Part shown: positions 4,794 to 7,027 of the stretch, piece after piece
Numbering within the stretch: position 1 is the first letter of the stretch
Layout: every line of letters begins with the position of its first letter
Made by a program: the position numbers and the translations under genes
The notes under the pieces: generated by a model
Told to the model about the DNA's origin: nothing
The model's database searches: none
Seen by the model: only the letters and a program-made list of their open reading frames with translations
Source of the DNA: Acidobacteriota bacterium
GTDB taxonomy: Bacteria; Acidobacteriota; Terriglobia; Terriglobales; Acidobacteriaceae
Assembly (NCBI GenBank): GCA_021811745.1
Contig: JAJZNH010000887.1
Coordinates: 1-7,027, forward strand
Direction of reading: 5' to 3'
DNA length: 7,027 bases

Positions 4794-6932
4794 GTGGATT
4801 TTTACGAGAAAATTCGTGCCTTGCCCACCCAGCCTGGCGTGTACCTCTACAAGAACGCCGAGGGTGAGGTGATCTATGTGGGCAAGGCCAAGAATTTGCG
4901 CTCGCGGGTGCGGTCTTATCTGCTTGATGCCTCGCAGGCCAACGCCAAAACCGGCTCGCTGATGCGCGAAGCGGTTGATCTCGACTATATCCTGGTGGCC
5001 AATGAGCGCGAAGCGCTGGCACTCGAAAACAACCTCATCAAGCAGCGTAAGCCGCGTTTCAACATCCTACTGCGTGACGACAAGACCTACCCCTATGTGA
5101 AACTGACGCTTGCCGACCGCTACCCCAAGGTCTTCGTCACGCGGCGGCTGCGCAAAGACGGATCGGCCTATTATGGGCCTTACTTTCCCGGTAACCTGGC
5201 CTACCGCGTGGCCGAACTCATCCACCGCAGCTTCCTGCTACCCAGTTGCAAGGTCGATCTCTCGCGCTATCATCCCCGTGCCTGCTTGCAGTACTACATT
5301 CACCGCTGCCTGGGGCCGTGCGTTGAGGGCCTCACTACGGCGGAGACGTACAAAGAAGCCGTGCGCGACGCACAGCTCTTTCTGGAAGGCCGTCACGCAG
5401 AACTGGAGCGGGCTCTTACCGCCCGCATGTTAGTTGCTGCCGAGGCCGAGCAGTTCGAGACCGCCGCGCGGTTGCGCGATCAGCTCACCACCGTGCACCA
5501 GCTTGAGGAGAAGCAGCGCATCGCCACCGCCGGCCAGGACGACGACGCCGATGTCTTCGGCTATCACTACGAGGACGGCGCGCTGGCGGTGAATCTCTTC
5601 CACCTGCGCGCCGGCAAGATCGTCGATCGCCGCGAGTTCTTCTGGGAAGACCTGCAAAGCCTAATGGAGGCCGTCGCAGAACAACCCGAATCGTCTGCAC
5701 CTGTGATCCTGAGTGACCGAACCCCTCGCTCACCCCGGCAGAGGAAAAAGAAGAGGGAAGAAGGATCTGCTGTCGCCTTTCCATCCGTAGATCCTGACGC
5801 GTTCGTTTTCAATCCTGGCCACGTCTTCAGTGCCCTCCTCAAGCAGCTCTACATTGATCAACAGTATGTTCCGCGTACCATCTTCGTCCCGGTGGATTGC
5901 GACGACCGCGAATTACTCTCCGCGCTGCTTAGCGAACGCGTCGGCCACCGCATCGAGATTGCCGTGCCACAGCGCGGCGAGAAGCGCTCTTTGGTTGATC
6001 TGGCGGGCCAAAACGCTAAGCAGTCCTACACGCAGCGCTTCCGTGTGCTAGAGCCATCGCGCGAGGCCATCCAGGAGGCGCTTTCCGACGCCCTCATGCT
6101 TCCCGCGCCACCGCGACGAATCGAGTGCTTCGACATCTCGCACATCCAGGGTGCAGAGACGGTGGCCTCGCTCGTCGTTTGGGAAGACGGCAAGATGGAC
6201 AAGTCCGCCTACCGCAGATTCAAAGTGATGAGCGTGGTCGGCGTGGACGATTTTGCCTCTATGCGAGAGGTGGTGCAGCGGCGCTACCGCCGCATCCGCG
6301 ATGCCGCCGATGCATCCTTGCCCGCCAGAGACGGTAAGAAGACTGCCCAGGGCGTAAGCTATGGGTTGCGGGCAAAGAAGCCCTCACAAGCCCAGCTGGG
6401 ACGCCCGAATCCGGCCACGATAAACCGATCCGAACTTGGCGAATCTTCCTCTTTCGAGGAAAGATCCCCCGGGAGCAAGGAACCCGCGACGATGCCCTCG
6501 TTGATCCTTATCGACGGCGGTCTGGGACAGCTTCACGCAGCCGCTGAAGCGCTGGAGTCGCTGGGACTGACCTCTCAGCCGTTGGCCGCTATCGCGAAAA
6601 AAGAAGAGATCATCTATCTCTACGGCAGCGAGGATGAGCCCATCGTACTCGACCGCCGCTCGCCGGTGCTGCACCTCGTGCAGATGATCCGCGACGAGAG
6701 CCATCGCTTCGCTGTCGGCTACCATCGCCAGCGTCGGGCCATCCGCGACCGCAGTTCGGAACTGCTGAACATTCCCGGCGTAGGTTCGCAGACCCGCCAG
6801 CGTCTGCTCACCCACTTTGGCAGCTTGCGCGACGTCCAGCAGGCTACGGCGGAGTCGCTGGCTGCGGTGGTCTCGCGAAAGACGGCGGAGATGATCTGGA
6901 GGCATTTTCACGAGGCTGGAACAATCACCTAG
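4794..6932 (+). CDS. uvrC: UvrABC excinuclease subunit C with two in-frame insertions (712 aa)
   Basis: UvrC makes the 3' and 5' incisions around a lesion after UvrA/UvrB loading in nucleotide excision repair. GIY-YIG domain: GVY 15-17, IYVGK 27-31, with Tyr28, Arg38, Glu78 and Asn90 at the known catalytic positions. Cys152-x11-Cys164-x7-Cys172-x3-Cys176 matches the spacing of the reported E. coli iron-sulfur cysteines. UVR (UvrB-binding) motif about 205-246. RNase H-like nuclease: FDISH (Asp447), VDDFASM (485-486), LIDGG (Asp574), SHRFAV (His637). C-terminal helix-hairpin-helix with IPGVG 660-664. About 46 residues (291-336) are inserted between the UVR motif and the nuclease domain, and about 64 (503-566) before LILIDGG. 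Without these the length, about 602, is near the usual 610. GTG 4794 fits family N-termini; TTG 4767 or 4668 are in-frame alternatives, none with a clear Shine-Dalgarno. Confidence 0.96.
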   Translation: MDFYEKIRALPTQPGVYLYKNAEGEVIYVGKAKNLRSRVRSYLLDASQANAKTGSLMREAVDLDYILVANEREALALENNLIKQRKPRFNILLRDDKTYPYVKLTLADRYPKVFVTRRLRKDGSAYYGPYFPGNLAYRVAELIHRSFLLPSCKVDLSRYHPRACLQYYIHRCLGPCVEGLTTAETYKEAVRDAQLFLEGRHAELERALTARMLVAAEAEQFETAARLRDQLTTVHQLEEKQRIATAGQDDDADVFGYHYEDGALAVNLFHLRAGKIVDRREFFWEDLQSLMEAVAEQPESSAPVILSDRTPRSPRQRKKKREEGSAVAFPSVDPDAFVFNPGHVFSALLKQLYIDQQYVPRTIFVPVDCDDRELLSALLSERVGHRIEIAVPQRGEKRSLVDLAGQNAKQSYTQRFRVLEPSREAIQEALSDALMLPAPPRRIECFDISHIQGAETVASLVVWEDGKMDKSAYRRFKVMSVVGVDDFASMREVVQRRYRRIRDAADASLPARDGKKTAQGVSYGLRAKKPSQAQLGRPNPATINRSELGESSSFEERSPGSKEPATMPSLILIDGGLGQLHAAAEALESLGLTSQPLAAIAKKEEIIYLYGSEDEPIVLDRRSPVLHLVQMIRDESHRFAVGYHRQRRAIRDRSSELLNIPGVGSQTRQRLLTHFGSLRDVQQATAESLAAVVSRKTAEMIWRHFHEAGTIT

Positions 6933-7027
6933 TTCTCTGACCGCGTGATGAACGGACTGTAGCGGAATTTCTCTCGGGCTTTGGCGCGGTCGAACTTCCA
7001 TTGAATGCGCGTGGCCTGGAGGTTGGC
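6929..7027 (-). CDS. C-terminal end of an unidentified protein, possibly an IS630-like transposase (partial)
   Basis: Thirty-two codons plus TAG, open from the right edge and reading ANLQATRIQWKFDRAKAREK and on to ITRSEN. Third codon positions are mostly G or C, as in the other genes here, which supports coding. The pattern hydrophobic-x-W-x-F-(4)-A-R-x-K-(F/L), a few residues before the stop, resembles the tail of IS630-family DDE transposases ('INWqFt..dARiKL'). This is recalled similarity over a short stretch, and a cellular gene is possible. It converges on uvrC: the two stop codons overlap in the palindrome CTAG (6929-6932). No terminal inverted repeat can be identified within the window. 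Confidence 0.45.
   Translation of the reverse strand, partial: ANLQATRIQWKFDRAKAREKFRYSPFITRSEN

Noticed and set aside
4500..4800. Strong sigma70 promoters for uvrC or the OmpA-like gene
   Set aside because: Weak -10-like words (TATCCT at 4756 on plus; TATCTG on minus) lack suitable -35 partners, so no promoter call is justified.
6384..7001. 205-codon minus-strand frame opposite the end of uvrC
   Set aside because: It lies opposite conserved nuclease and helix-hairpin-helix coding sequence, and the other minus-strand frame at the right edge has better codon character.

Overview
This 7 kb window looks like ordinary chromosomal housekeeping sequence from a GC-rich, Gram-negative (diderm) bacterium. 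The outer-membrane-type lipoprotein with an OmpA/Pal peptidoglycan-binding domain shows the diderm envelope. The wording of the UvrC, ThiE and OmpA-like proteins resembles what I recall of Acidobacteriota (Terriglobia). That assignment is inference from remembered family patterns, not a search result.

Layout. The left third is on the minus strand: a CAT-type amino-acid permease (cut by the left edge; N-terminal 157 residues present, 1-471), then a complete LAT-type amino-acid/polyamine permease (587-2182), then thiE (2283-2921). pyrE (3065-3679, plus strand) diverges from thiE across a 143-base intergenic region. pyrE converges on an OmpA/Pal-like lipoprotein gene (3780-4514, minus), with a minus-strand intrinsic terminator between them. 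That gene in turn diverges from uvrC (about 4794-6932, plus). A minus-strand reading frame entering from the right edge stops on the same CTAG as uvrC. It may be the tail of an IS630-like transposase.

How the genes relate. There is no single pathway. The window holds amino-acid uptake (two unrelated APC permeases side by side), thiamine phosphate synthesis (ThiE), pyrimidine synthesis (PyrE), envelope anchoring (OmpA-like lipoprotein) and nucleotide excision repair (UvrC).

I see no CRISPR array, tRNA, rRNA, TPP riboswitch or phage module, and no clear new system. The points most worth a second look are: two in-frame insertions in UvrC, one inside the nuclease domain; a ThiE whose canonical ligand-binding residues are changed at several places; twin palindrome-like repeats in the ompA-like leader; three evenly spaced heptamers before the LAT permease; and possible leaderless starts for pyrE and that permease.
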